Shown in pieces: positions 1 to 9,387 of a DNA stretch of 54,513 nt (position 1 is its first letter; each line of letters begins with the position of its first letter). This DNA is from Ectothiorhodospiraceae bacterium (GTDB taxonomy: Bacteria > Pseudomonadota > Gammaproteobacteria > SZUA-152), in the NCBI GenBank assembly GCA_002401775.2, contig NVUB02000245.1, positions 1 to 54,513 of the forward strand, given 5' to 3'. Both the position numbers and the translations under genes were made by a program. Below the pieces are notes generated by a model. It worked only from the letters and a program-made list of their open reading frames with translations, had not been told where the DNA came from and did not search any database.

Positions 1-225
1 ACATGGATGTCGCTGTCGAGCTTACAGGGGTTCATTTATTAAGGAGTACGCGCGCCTCAAATTATAAGCAACTGCACCACTTCCCTTCAGATTGGCACAC
101 TTTCAATCCGAAAGTTAACGTATTACTGGATATCACCCGCAGTGAATTCCAAAAACAGACAAATAATGATCGTTTTACTCTTTATTGGTAGCCCATTTAT
201 TGATTTTTGCACTCGATTTATGCAA
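1..225 (+). repeat. Dispersed intergenic repeat, family A, copy 1
   Basis: This stretch matches, with scattered substitutions, the reverse complement of 12410-12640, and its second half matches 3960-4112. Shared blocks include a 'GCACCACTTCC' box, a 'GATATCACCCGC' box and a terminal 'CTCGATTTATGCAAC'-type end. It contains a 62-codon open frame (3-191) that is not kept open in the other copies with protein-like conservation, so I treat it as non-coding repeat. It runs to the left window edge and may be cut by it. Confidence 0.7.
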
Positions 226-281
226 CTGTATGGTTGACTCTTAGTGCTGATAATAGTTCAGCGGCTAAAGGACTGGAATAT

Positions 282-1985
282 TTATTGCTGTTGGCCTTTA
301 CGTATCCGGTTAATCGCCGCCGCCAGTTCGTGTAGCCGGGGCAAGGCAAGGTTGCCGACTTTATAAGGACTGAAGGCATCGAGGCCATGTTGTTCAGCGT
401 GATGTATGACTTTTTTCAGGCCGTTAATGAAGGTGTCGTCGGGTGTTGAATGATGTTGAGAATAATAATGAATCATCAGCCCGATGCTGCGAGTTTGTCC
501 GATATTAATCAACTGCTCCACACCGGATAGATCAATCGAGTGTTCACCATATAACAATTCGTGGGTGCTTCGGTTGGTAATTTTTATGGCGCGCTGGCCC
601 CGCGCCGGGTTAAGTGCTCCCGCATCGGGGTGACGTTTGGTGGGTGGGTAAAATGGTGGGTAAAATGGCCGGTCGGGATGGTTGTAAGGCTTGGTGGGGA
701 AGGCGAGTGCTTTGGCCGCGGAGGTGACATCCCGTGGTTCGTAAGCTTCCATCATAATGACGGTATCGGCGACATCAAAATAATCCCCTGAGCCACCCAT
801 TACAATGACCGATGACACCCCATAGTCTTCATATAATTCACGCACACGATGGATAAACGGCGTGATGGGCTCCTTGTCTGAAGAAACTAATGCCTGCATT
901 CGCTCGTCTCGTATCATAAAATTTGTGGCGGAGGTATCTTCGTCAATAAGCAATAATTGACTGCCGCATTCAAGAGCCTCAATAATATTCGCCGCCTGAG
1001 ACGTGCTGCCACTGGCATTTTGGGTGCTGAATTCCACGGTGTCTCGCCCGAAGGGGAGTTTGTCGATGAAAGGACTGATGTTAACCCTGGTTATCGCACG
1101 GTTGTCTTCTGCTCTGATTTTTACGGCATTATCCACGCAAACTACACGCTCTCTACCATCATCAGGTATATGATTGTACACACCGCATTCAAGGGCCTGT
1201 AAAAGGGTAGATTTGCCGTGAAACCCACCGCCGACAATCAGCGTAATGCCGAGGGGAATGGCGAGACCACGTAATGACCCTCCATTGGGCAGGTTAACCG
1301 TATGCGCGAGCGATTCAGGAGCGCAAAAGGCCAATGCATCGGTGCGGAGTGGGCGATCATCAACACCACTGGCGCGGGGTAGAATAGCGCCATCCGCGAT
1401 GAAGGCGGCGTGCCCTGATTGATGCAACCAAACTCGCAGCGCGTCCTGATCCTCAATGCTCTGAATATGTCTGAGAACACGTGCTTCATCAAGGTGGTGA
1501 TAGCATAAAGCGGTATCAACCACCCCCGGTAATTCTTCAAGCATCATCGCAATCGCTTCATGTCCTGCCGCGCGCCGTCCATGTGCGGGTAAGCCAATAG
1601 TCAGGCGTATTTCAACAAATTGATCATTAACGGTAACGGCATTACGCATCAATACCTGCTGCCCGTTCACGGAAATCGCGAATTCACCACTACCACCGCT
1701 GCCACGCTGCCCTTTAACATGCTGATCAATGGCCTGTTTGACGCCACGGCCAATATAGTCCTCCAGGGCAATGCGACGAGAGGTTGTTTGCCATAGGGCA
1801 TAAGGGAAACCCGCATGATTGGCATCCATGCGAATACTGATGCGAGAAGGCGTCGCAAATGGGTCACCTTGTACGTGGTCAATACTCAGTATGAAATTCG
1901 GAAAATGGTAGATTCCGGATAGGGTCTTGTAGGCCTTGTAGCTTTTGGTATCCAGGGCCAGCAGTTTTTTACGCAGTGATTCCAT
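282..1985 (-). CDS. Predicted ATPase of the ABC class (COG3044-like P-loop protein)
   Basis: The protein of about 567 residues resembles the soluble ABC-class ATPases of the COG3044/PF09818 family, whose substrate is unknown. A Walker A loop, GGGFHGKST, lies near residue 257. A Walker B-like segment, LLLIDEDTSATNFM, lies near residue 348. An ABC-type serine-rich patch, NASGSTSQA, sits shortly before it. No membrane segment or partner permease is seen, so it is probably not a transporter subunit. The ATG at 1985 is preceded in frame by a TTG at 1991, and neither has a strong Shine-Dalgarno sequence. The start is therefore uncertain by two codons. The gene stands alone and is transcribed away from the phosphate transporter. 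Confidence 0.85.
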   Translation of the reverse strand: MESLRKKLLALDTKSYKAYKTLSGIYHFPNFILSIDHVQGDPFATPSRISIRMDANHAGFPYALWQTTSRRIALEDYIGRGVKQAIDQHVKGQRGSGGSGEFAISVNGQQVLMRNAVTVNDQFVEIRLTIGLPAHGRRAAGHEAIAMMLEELPGVVDTALCYHHLDEARVLRHIQSIEDQDALRVWLHQSGHAAFIADGAILPRASGVDDRPLRTDALAFCAPESLAHTVNLPNGGSLRGLAIPLGITLIVGGGFHGKSTLLQALECGVYNHIPDDGRERVVCVDNAVKIRAEDNRAITRVNISPFIDKLPFGRDTVEFSTQNASGSTSQAANIIEALECGSQLLLIDEDTSATNFMIRDERMQALVSSDKEPITPFIHRVRELYEDYGVSSVIVMGGSGDYFDVADTVIMMEAYEPRDVTSAAKALAFPTKPYNHPDRPFYPPFYPPTKRHPDAGALNPARGQRAIKITNRSTHELLYGEHSIDLSGVEQLINIGQTRSIGLMIHYYSQHHSTPDDTFINGLKKVIHHAEQHGLDAFSPYKVGNLALPRLHELAAAINRIRKGQQQ

Positions 1986-1991
1986 CGTCAA

Positions 1992-2444
1992 ATAATAAAA
2001 GAGTGAGTAAATTTCCGGTTAATGGGAGCGATATCAAGATCATAGTTTATCTGAGTAACATAAAAATTGTCGCCACAAGTGTGCCGCCCAACACGACCAG
2101 AATGGGTTTCGGTGAATTTTGAGACTAAAGCATAGGCTTTTATTGGCGTTATCACGGGCCGTGATATTTGCGGGGGATAAATATTTAACCTTAGGGTGAT
2201 ACTTTTGTTATTTCAATTTGTAATATTTTACCGGTTGAAGTATCGAAATGTCGAATAAATACAATCTGAATCTGAATAATACAAAATGAACATTAAATGC
2301 AGGATATTAGTTTTTATGTGGATTCAATGTCCAGTATGAATTTTTTTGGTTTTGATGTGTGGCACATCGAAAATATTATTTCGGGTAGTACGTTCTAATG
2401 TGCCCTCGGATTCAAGAATTAATTAATATGCGGGGAATTTTTAT
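1992..2444. other. Divergent intergenic region, no gene seen
   Basis: These 450 AT-rich bases separate the minus-strand ATPase from the plus-strand phosphate transporter and must hold promoters for both. I see no open frame with coding character, no convincing Pho box and no structured RNA. Confidence 0.5.
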
Positions 2445-3596
2445 ATGTTAGTAGGTTTACTGTTTCTGGCAACGGTCTTTTTAGCCTATACCAATGGCGC
2501 GAATGATAATTTTAAAGGCGTAGCCACTTTGGTCTGTAGTGGCGTTCTAAAATTTAAAAGCGCGCTCGTGTTAACAACAATAATGACGCTCGCAGGCGGT
2601 TTATTATCCGTATATTTTGCCGATACCCTGGTTAATACTTTTAGTGGTAAAGGGCTTATGCCTGAAGATTTTACGATATCGGTCGAATTTTTGCTGGCCA
2701 TTTCCTTGGGGGCCGGGGTGACGGTACTTATTGCGACATTACTCGGGTTACCCATTTCAACGACCCATAGTTTAACGGGGGCATTGGTCGGTGCAGGTTT
2801 TGTCGCGGCGGGAAGCCAAATGAATTTTTCTGTTTTAGGGTCGGCATTTATGTTGCCACTGCTCATTAGCCCGATAATTGCGGTGCTTTTGTCGGTATCG
2901 ATTTATTTAGTATACAAAACGGTGAAAAATGTATTTTTTACAGAGTCTTCTTACGGGGCATTTGCAACAGAAACCAACAGTAGCGAATGTGCAATACCGG
3001 TCGACAATGCACAAATGGGCAATACACGAATGGACAATGCTCGAATGGACAATGCACTACTGAGTGATAGTGGTCACCCGAATAAAGGCATGAATACCCA
3101 CGAGACTAGTGATGGTGATGCGGGTGGCGGCGGCAGCCATGCCGGGTTCAGTTTAACTAATTCAGTGCATATATTAAGTGCAGCCGTTGTCTGTTTTGCG
3201 AGAGGACTGCATGACACGCCAAAAATCATCGCCCTTATCGTTATTATCGAGTGGTTGAATATTGAAGCAGGAATATATGTGATTGCCATCAGTATGGCGG
3301 TAGGTGGCGTCCTGAGTATTAAAAAGGTTGCTACGACATTAGGCCAAAAGGTCACGACACTCGAACCCAATCAGGGGGTTATCGCAAATCTGGTTACCGG
3401 TTTTTTGGTACTTTTTGCCAGTAAACTGGGCGTACCTGTGTCGACCACCCATGTGTCAGTAGGGGCAATGGCAGGAATAGGCTTGTTAGTTGGGACTGCG
3501 AATACACGTGTATTACGCACAATAGGCTTGTCCTGGTGTTTGACATTACCCATTTCAGCCGCGCTGGCTGCCATTATATACCTGGTTATTGGTTAG
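2445..3596 (+). CDS. PiT-family inorganic phosphate transporter
   Basis: This is a polytopic inner-membrane protein of 383 residues, the low-affinity phosphate:cation symporter family (PF01384). The N-terminal half carries the PiT signature GANDNFKG near residue 18 and a PISTTHSLTGALVGAG repeat element. The C-terminal half repeats the fold with RGLHDTPKI near residue 252 and PVSTTHVSVGAMAGIG. The two halves are joined by a hydrophilic loop (about residues 165-235) that contains an in-frame 15-bp tandem repeat (MGNTR/MDNAR/MDNAL). The usual second GANDV-type motif is changed to GLHDTP, so substrate choice may differ. No PhoU-like partner lies beside it. The initiating ATG has only a weak GGGG-type ribosome site. 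Confidence 0.9.
   Translation: MLVGLLFLATVFLAYTNGANDNFKGVATLVCSGVLKFKSALVLTTIMTLAGGLLSVYFADTLVNTFSGKGLMPEDFTISVEFLLAISLGAGVTVLIATLLGLPISTTHSLTGALVGAGFVAAGSQMNFSVLGSAFMLPLLISPIIAVLLSVSIYLVYKTVKNVFFTESSYGAFATETNSSECAIPVDNAQMGNTRMDNARMDNALLSDSGHPNKGMNTHETSDGDAGGGGSHAGFSLTNSVHILSAAVVCFARGLHDTPKIIALIVIIEWLNIEAGIYVIAISMAVGGVLSIKKVATTLGQKVTTLEPNQGVIANLVTGFLVLFASKLGVPVSTTHVSVGAMAGIGLLVGTANTRVLRTIGLSWCLTLPISAALAAIIYLVIG
3009..3056 (+). repeat. In-frame 15-bp tandem repeat within the PiT loop
   Basis: About three units of the pattern CGAATGGACAATGCT lie in the cytoplasmic-loop region of the transporter gene. The period is a multiple of three, so changes in copy number would keep the frame. Confidence 0.8.
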
Positions 3597-4150
3597 GAAC
3601 GGGCACGCAATAACTTCCCGGTTTAACTTCCCGGTTTAGCATCCCGGCGCCGCCTACTGTTGGTGTCGCCCGTTCCTCAATCATAAAATCTCGAAATAGA
3701 ATGACTATTTCTGCGCTTGTGTTCAAAACTTCCGCATCCTGCTCACGCCCCTCGGCTAAGAACGGCTACTTTTGGTGCCTACGTCCTGTAGGCAATCAGA
3801 CGAACGAATACGAACTACATCCGAGCGCCAAACAAGGAGGTTATTACGTGCCCATTTCTTAACAATCTTTTAGAGGGGACGGGATTTTTATCTTTTTAGT
3901 GAGTGCTGCCGGGTTAACGTATTCCTTAACCCTAACGTTGTATAAAATAACGCACTTTGAACGTGCACCACTTCCTTTAACTTTGGCACACTTTCAGACC
4001 GAAGGTTAACGTACTTCGGGATTTCGCCCGCACTGCATTTCAGAAATAGACACATAATGACCCTTTTGTACTTTATCAGTCGCCTATTTATCCCTCTTCA
4101 CATTCAATTTATGCAACGGTAAGGTCTACCATACTGTAAAGGGGAGAGGG
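3597..4150. repeat. Intergenic region with partial family A repeat (3960-4112)
   Basis: The region between the convergent phosphate transporter and GT-C gene has no credible gene. Short direct repeats of 'AACTTCCCGGTTT' lie at about 3610-3640. A diverged copy of the second half of repeat family A spans about 3960-4112 in the same orientation as the copy at the window start. The stretch 3660-3880 looks like degenerate unique sequence with many stops in all frames. Confidence 0.6.
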
Positions 4151-5512
4151 TTATTCAACAATGTCATTCACCTTTTTCTTGTGACGTACATCGTAAAGTA
4201 CCGCGAGACCGATAACGCCAAATTCCACCGGAACTACCCACCACGCCAAATCATAGCTACCCATTTGTACATCATTTAGTTGTAACCCAGTGACATAGGT
4301 TAATAACACGCTGGCGCTGGCGACCCATACCCAGGTACCACGAAAGATGACGCCAAAAGGGAGGAGCCAGATTAAATACCATGCATTAATAACGGGAGCG
4401 CATAATAAGAAGGCTCCCAAAATCCAGTCGCCGCGAGGAATCGCGGGATTTCCAGGCTTATATGTTCGTAGGTAATGTCGGAAATATATCCCGTAGAACA
4501 CCAGGAAAATACCCGCACAAAAGGCTTTTGCGTAAATGCCAGGCATTAAATAGGTTGCCAGCGAATAGAGTGCAGAATTAAATTCAAAGTCTCTTGCAAA
4601 GGATAAAAGCCCGATAAAATCTGAACCGTTGAAGCCTATAAAGGGAAAATAGAGTGCCGCCACGACGGCGAAGAATAATGCGCGCTGTTTGTTGGTGCAG
4701 TAAAAAAGAATAAAAGGTACAAATAACCACGCGAATATTTTTGCGCAAACACTCAAAGACAAAAAAATGACAGCGTAATTTTTCAAATGCCTTACAAAGA
4801 AAAACAGCGCCGCCATTAATAACATCACTCCAACGATATCAGGGTGGGCTGTAAAGATGATTTCTTTAACAACAAGCGGTGACCAGGCGTAGAGTAATAC
4901 CCGATTTGGTGTGGATAAGGTTAAAAGTATCAGTATTAATGCAATGTCAATGAATGAGTATAAAATTTGTAAGGCAATAACATTTCCAGGTGCGAACAGA
5001 TAGGCGAGTAAAAAGCTGTACTGTAATGTTGGCCCATAGATTGTAGGGATATCCGGGTTATTGATTAAACCAATAATGTGCTGGAATATTCCGGGTAAAT
5101 CAGTGTTTAAGAAATGATCGCTAGGGGGAATGCCATAAGGTGTTCCATAGTGATAGAACAGGTACCCATCCCATAAATACCGATAGTAATCATCCTCATA
5201 CAGTGGCACTCCATAAATACCAATAACTCGAATAATAATGACACTGATGATCAAATATTTTACGGGAAAGATAATTTTTTCCGTTTCCAGATACCTGAAA
5301 AATACCCCTATCGTTATCAATGTCATTGCGGATAACCCGTAAAACACTAGCAGAGAGCCTTCTTCCTGACGGCTGAATACCCCCAGACTGAAGTAAAGGG
5401 TGGAAATGACAAATACTGCCGCCAAAAAAATATTTCTTTGCGTAGCGGTCAGTGGTGTTGTGGAGACGGAAGTGACCATTGCTTTATCCAATTGTAAATA
5501 ACAGTAATCCAA
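4151..5512 (-). CDS. GT-C fold membrane glycosyltransferase (mannosyltransferase-like)
   Basis: A 453-residue protein with about ten hydrophobic segments. It carries the acidic loop motif EDDYYRYLWDG near residue 125 after the first helices, which is the catalytic Asp motif of polyprenol-phosphate-sugar-dependent GT-C transferases (GT87/DUF2029-like group). A conserved HPD follows near residue 220. By family knowledge it would use a lipid-linked sugar donor on the periplasmic face. A GT2 dolichol-phosphate-sugar-synthase-like gene lies at 9388-10197, which could supply the donor. It is transcribed divergently from the exported-protein genes that follow. Met12 is an alternative start. Acceptor and sugar are not readable from sequence. 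Confidence 0.75.
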   Translation of the reverse strand: MDYCYLQLDKAMVTSVSTTPLTATQRNIFLAAVFVISTLYFSLGVFSRQEEGSLLVFYGLSAMTLITIGVFFRYLETEKIIFPVKYLIISVIIIRVIGIYGVPLYEDDYYRYLWDGYLFYHYGTPYGIPPSDHFLNTDLPGIFQHIIGLINNPDIPTIYGPTLQYSFLLAYLFAPGNVIALQILYSFIDIALILILLTLSTPNRVLLYAWSPLVVKEIIFTAHPDIVGVMLLMAALFFFVRHLKNYAVIFLSLSVCAKIFAWLFVPFILFYCTNKQRALFFAVVAALYFPFIGFNGSDFIGLLSFARDFEFNSALYSLATYLMPGIYAKAFCAGIFLVFYGIYFRHYLRTYKPGNPAIPRGDWILGAFLLCAPVINAWYLIWLLPFGVIFRGTWVWVASASVLLTYVTGLQLNDVQMGSYDLAWWVVPVEFGVIGLAVLYDVRHKKKVNDIVE

Positions 5513-5580
5513 AATGTTGAGTAATCAGTATTCGTCAGAGAGTCGTTAATACATGATGTAATTGATGGCCACTCTGTTTT

Positions 5581-5610
5581 ATAACGTCCCATAACGTCCC
5601 ATAACGTCCC
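5581..5610. repeat. Three perfect 10-bp tandem repeats
   Basis: The unit ATAACGTCCC occurs three times head to tail in the divergent region between the GT-C gene and the exported cytochrome-like gene. It could be a regulator array or a slippage product. Apart from this the 322-bp gap (5513-5835) shows no gene. Confidence 0.85.
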
Positions 5611-5835
5611 ATATTTATAGCGATAATCGTAATATATTATCAGTATAAAATGTATTCAATTTATCACAATCAACATGTTACAGAATCGTTATACCTCCGT
5701 GATAACTGCACCGCATCCATCGACTATCTTCTTGTCAACTCCAATAAATACGGAATAATAACGCTTCTTTTTGAGTGGTTATATTCAGTATTGATGAGTT
5801 AAAACACTGTTAATAATTTTACAAGGAGTAGGTCT

Positions 5836-6162
5836 GTGACTAAACAACTTTTATGTCGGTTATTGTTTATCGCCTTTGCAAGTGCAAGCTTAACTGTCGT
5901 ATCTGCTAGTAGTTTTGCGTCGGGTTCATTCAGCAAATCATCAAGTGGCAGTCTTCAGAATTCATACAACCATGGTAAATCGATCTTTTATAAAAAGATT
6001 ATATGTAAGAAATGCCCGCTACCAAAGGCATCAGTAACAATGGGAGTAGCGAAGGAAGTGGTTGCTGCAATGGATTCTGACAAAATGCTGATGAATAAAT
6101 TGTCAGATAAAGAACGTGGAGCTGTAACCCACTATTTGAAAAAACGTTACAAGCTTAATTAA
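5836..6162 (+). CDS. Small exported cytochrome-c-like protein without haem histidine
   Basis: The protein has 108 residues, a GTG start and a good AAGGAG ribosome site just upstream. Residues 1-28 form a Sec signal peptide ending near SFA. The mature part has the layout of a small class I cytochrome c: NHGKSIFYKKIICKKC near residue 45, then a C-terminal helix LSDKERGAVTHYLKKRY. The pair CKKC is followed by Pro where CxxCH would have His, so covalent haem with His ligation is not expected. It may be a redox dithiol or metal-binding protein derived from a cytochrome. It precedes the beta-barrel gene by about 50 bp and likely shares its transcript. Family assignment is inference from pattern only. 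Confidence 0.65.
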   Translation: MTKQLLCRLLFIAFASASLTVVSASSFASGSFSKSSSGSLQNSYNHGKSIFYKKIICKKCPLPKASVTMGVAKEVVAAMDSDKMLMNKLSDKERGAVTHYLKKRYKLN

Positions 6163-6209
6163 TAACTTAAAAAAAATTAAACATTTATAGGATGATAGAG
6201 GAAAATAAA

Positions 6210-7025
6210 GTGAATCGTATAATTACCGCAAGTGTGCTGATGGCATTATCATCGACTGGTTTTGCTGAAGGCAACCCTTGGTTGTTAACGCCGGGCGATG
6301 TTGACATTAATATATCGTATGTAAACCAGGACGCCGATAGTTTTTATTTGGCGGACAAAGAAACAGATATTGATATCGTTCAAAATACAGTGTGGTTAGG
6401 CGTTAAATATGGTATTTCGGATGATTTAGCTTTGGATTTTAAAACAGGTTATGCAAAAAATAAATTTAAAGGAGCCTCAGACGTTAGCGATAGAACCGAT
6501 TCGACATTGGGCCTGACCTGGAGATTTAATGATGAATTTATCAGTGATAATAACTACCCAAGTGCGGCGTTACGTTTTGCCATTATCGCAGCAGGTAGTT
6601 ACGACGTCGGTACGGTAAATGCTATTGGAGATGGCGCATCTGGTTTTGAAACATCCTTATTATTAGGTCGGGCTATTACCGACAAATTTGCGGTCTCCGG
6701 AGAAATTGGTTACCGCAACCGTGATAACAGCGTCCCTGATGAATTACTGCTGACGGTAAATACGTTTTATAACGTTTCAAATCAGTTTTCTGTGAGCGCG
6801 GGTTATTATTATGTTGACTCTGATTCAAACCTCGATATTGCAGGGCCAGGGTTCTCTCCTGACAAATTCCCTATTGTAGATGAAGATTCGGAAACCGTTA
6901 GTCTTGGAGCCTCTTTTCAAATCAATGATTCAATGTACATTGGTTTAGATATTGCAAAAGTCATTGATGGTCGTAATACCTCCAAGAATGACATAACAGC
7001 GATAAATTATGGATATACGTTTTAG
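6210..7025 (+). CDS. Outer-membrane beta-barrel protein
   Basis: The chosen GTG start (AGAGGA ribosome site 6 bases upstream) gives 271 residues with a clean signal peptide ending at GFAEG. An in-frame ATG at 6192 would add six charged residues in front. The mature chain alternates polar and hydrophobic residues in about ten amphipathic strands (for example VWLGVKYGISDDLALDFKTG). It ends in the aromatic YGYTF typical of BAM substrates. The specific transport or structural role is unknown. It sits between the exported CKKC protein and the TVP38-oxidoreductase gene, all on the plus strand. Confidence 0.75.
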   Translation: MNRIITASVLMALSSTGFAEGNPWLLTPGDVDINISYVNQDADSFYLADKETDIDIVQNTVWLGVKYGISDDLALDFKTGYAKNKFKGASDVSDRTDSTLGLTWRFNDEFISDNNYPSAALRFAIIAAGSYDVGTVNAIGDGASGFETSLLLGRAITDKFAVSGEIGYRNRDNSVPDELLLTVNTFYNVSNQFSVSAGYYYVDSDSNLDIAGPGFSPDKFPIVDEDSETVSLGASFQINDSMYIGLDIAKVIDGRNTSKNDITAINYGYTF

Positions 7026-7047
7026 TTTTTTCCATTAAGGAATCTTA

Positions 7048-7075
7048 GTGCCAAAAGGGAGCGTCCTTTTGGCAC
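7048..7075 (+). terminator. Perfect 11-bp hairpin after the beta-barrel gene
   Basis: GTGCCAAAAGG (7048-7058) pairs with CCTTTTGGCAC (7065-7075) around a 6-base loop. There is no following T-run, so it may be an RNA-stabilising hairpin or a processing site rather than a full Rho-independent terminator. Confidence 0.5.
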
Positions 7076-7133
7076 GGGTTCAAAGTGAAAATATGATGAC
7101 ATTTTCATCCCTGTTTACGATTAGGTGCTTAAA

Positions 7134-9320
7134 ATGAACAAAACAAAATTTGTATTACTCATGGCTATAGTGGGTATTATTGCCGCATTTTTTGCATTTG
7201 ATGCTCAGCAATTTTTAACACTTGAATTTTTTAAAGCGCAACGTGCAGATATAACGCAGTTGTATCTTGTGTATCCGATAATATTTATTGGTGGGTTTAT
7301 GGCAGTTTATGTCTTATCCACGGCGCTTTCTCTACCTGGAGCGTCCTTGTTGACCATATTCGCTGGAGCGCTTTTTGACTTAACTACAGGTGTTATTATT
7401 GTTTCCTTTGCCAGCACTGTGGGAGCGACATGTGCCTTTTTGATTACTCGTTATTTTCTGCGAGATACGGTCCAACGTAAATTTGGTGACAAACTTAAAA
7501 CCTTTAATGATGGAATTAAAAAAGAAGGTGCTTTTTATCTATTTACCCTAAGAATTGTCCCTGTAGTGCCCTTTTTTGTTATTAATATTTTGATGGCTTT
7601 AACGCCCATAAAAACCTGGACATTCTTTTGGGTGAGCCAGTTAGGCATGTTGGCTGGCACCATCGTTTATGTCAATGCAGGCACTCAGATTGCAAAGCTG
7701 GACTCACTGTCAGGCATCATTTCATTGCCATTACTCGGGTCGTTTGTATTGTTAGGCGTCTTTCCTCTTGTCGCAAAGAAAATACTGGAATCTATTAAGA
7801 GAAGAGCCGGAATGAAGAAGTTTTCTAAGCCTAAATCATATGATGCCAATTTGGTGGTTATCGGTGCAGGTGCCGCAGGGTTGGTCAGTAGTTACATTGC
7901 TTCGGCGGTAAAAGCAAAAGTGGTTTTGATTGAAAAACACAAAATGGGCGGTGATTGCCTCAATACGGGCTGTGTCCCAAGTAAGGCATTAATCCGTTCG
8001 GCAAAAATTGCCAGTTATATGTCTCGTGCGGAAGAGTTTGGTCTCGAAAAGGTTACACCAAAAATTGCCTTTCCTCAGGTAATGCAACGGGTTCAACGTA
8101 TTATTAAACGTATAGAACCACATGACTCAGTACATCGTTACACCAATTTAGGCGTTGATTGCATTCAGGGAGAAGCTGAAATTATTTCGCCATATTGCGT
8201 GAGGGTTAATGGTCGAGAGATCACCACTCGTAACATTATTGTTGCTACCGGTGCACGTCCGGTTATTCCAGAAATTGAAGGGCTTGAAAACGCTAATTAT
8301 TATACATCGGATACTATTTGGGGAATTACTGAATTTCCAAAACGACTTATCGTCCTGGGTGGCGGGCCTATTGGTTGTGAGTTAACACAATGTTTTTCAC
8401 GATTGGGTTCACACGTAGTCCAGGTAGAGCGGTCACCACGTTTGATGATTCGTGAAGATGAAGATGTTTCTACCATTATCCATCAAAAATTTATCGATGG
8501 AGGTATCGATGTAAAAGTGTCGTCTGAAGCTATTCGTATAGAAGGACGAGAAGACGAACAATATTTGGTTTGTCGCGATAAAGAAGGCGTTGAGTCATTT
8601 ATTCCTTTCGATGCCTTGCTGATTGCCGTTGGCCGTCAGGCCAATACCACGGGTTTCGGTTTGGAAAATATTGGAGTGGAGATTACCGAACGTGGAACCA
8701 TCGCGGTTAACGAACATTTACAGACGAATATTCCCACTATCTACGCGTGTGGTGATGTTTCAGGCCCCTTCCAGTTTACGCATACAGCGGCACATCAAGC
8801 CTGGTATGCCTCGGTTAACAGTTTGTTTGGCGGTGTCAAAAAATTCCGTGTCGATTATTCAGTGATTCCTTGGGCAACCTTCACTGATCCTGAGGCTGCA
8901 CGTGTTGGTATTAATGTACAGGAAGCCATTGAGCAAGGTATTGATTATGAAGTAACCCAATACGAAATCGATGACCTGGATCGTGCCATTGCAGATGAAG
9001 AAGCACATGGTTTTGTACGGGTTCTCACCAAGCGGGGTACCGATAAAATACTGGGCGTGACTATTGTTGGGCATCATGCCGGTGAAATTATTGCCGAGTA
9101 TGTACTGGCTATGAAGCATGGGTTGGGCCTGAATAAAATTCTGGGCACGATTCATATCTACCCTACGTTGAATGAATCCAATAAGTATGTTGCCGGGCTA
9201 TGGAAAAAGGCCCATGCACCAGAAGCCGCTTTGCGTTGGCTTAAGCGATACCACAAGTGGCTTCGTAAATCACGTTCAGAAACCCCGGGAATTCCTGAAA
9301 CAGAAACTGTCATTAAATGA
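7134..9320 (+). CDS. TVP38/TMEM64 membrane domain fused to a mercuric-reductase-like flavoprotein
   Basis: The ATG at 7134 has a TTAGGTG site 7 bases upstream, and a GTG lies three codons earlier. The product is about 728 residues. Residues 1-225 are a TVP38/SNARE-associated (DedA-superfamily) membrane domain with FAGALFD and FTLRIVPVVPFFVINI segments. From about residue 237 a class I pyridine-nucleotide disulfide oxidoreductase follows: FAD motif VVIGAGAAGL, redox pair GGDCLNTGCVPSKAL, NAD motif VLGGGPIGCE and ACGDVSGP. The C-terminal HPT base of lipoamide dehydrogenase reads YPTLNESN, and MerA's C-terminal vicinal cysteines are absent. It is therefore neither lipoamide dehydrogenase nor true mercuric reductase. 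The electron acceptor is unknown. Genes upstream and downstream are envelope proteins in the same direction. Confidence 0.9.
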   Translation: MNKTKFVLLMAIVGIIAAFFAFDAQQFLTLEFFKAQRADITQLYLVYPIIFIGGFMAVYVLSTALSLPGASLLTIFAGALFDLTTGVIIVSFASTVGATCAFLITRYFLRDTVQRKFGDKLKTFNDGIKKEGAFYLFTLRIVPVVPFFVINILMALTPIKTWTFFWVSQLGMLAGTIVYVNAGTQIAKLDSLSGIISLPLLGSFVLLGVFPLVAKKILESIKRRAGMKKFSKPKSYDANLVVIGAGAAGLVSSYIASAVKAKVVLIEKHKMGGDCLNTGCVPSKALIRSAKIASYMSRAEEFGLEKVTPKIAFPQVMQRVQRIIKRIEPHDSVHRYTNLGVDCIQGEAEIISPYCVRVNGREITTRNIIVATGARPVIPEIEGLENANYYTSDTIWGITEFPKRLIVLGGGPIGCELTQCFSRLGSHVVQVERSPRLMIREDEDVSTIIHQKFIDGGIDVKVSSEAIRIEGREDEQYLVCRDKEGVESFIPFDALLIAVGRQANTTGFGLENIGVEITERGTIAVNEHLQTNIPTIYACGDVSGPFQFTHTAAHQAWYASVNSLFGGVKKFRVDYSVIPWATFTDPEAARVGINVQEAIEQGIDYEVTQYEIDDLDRAIADEEAHGFVRVLTKRGTDKILGVTIVGHHAGEIIAEYVLAMKHGLGLNKILGTIHIYPTLNESNKYVAGLWKKAHAPEAALRWLKRYHKWLRKSRSETPGIPETETVIK

Positions 9321-9387
9321 CTTCTGCCCTGTAATTCGACTCAATTAATTATCTTCCACTTAATGTCATTGGAAGTGAGGTAAAACA

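Noticed and set aside
3-191. 62-codon open frame in the first repeat copy, similar to a 75-codon frame at 12404-12631
   Set aside because: The similarity is at DNA level over a whole dispersed element, including non-coding parts, with no ribosome site. It is better read as a repeat than a gene.
7134-9320. Mercuric reductase (merA)
   Set aside because: No N-terminal heavy-metal domain, no C-terminal vicinal cysteines and no mer genes nearby. Only the general disulfide-reductase core matches.
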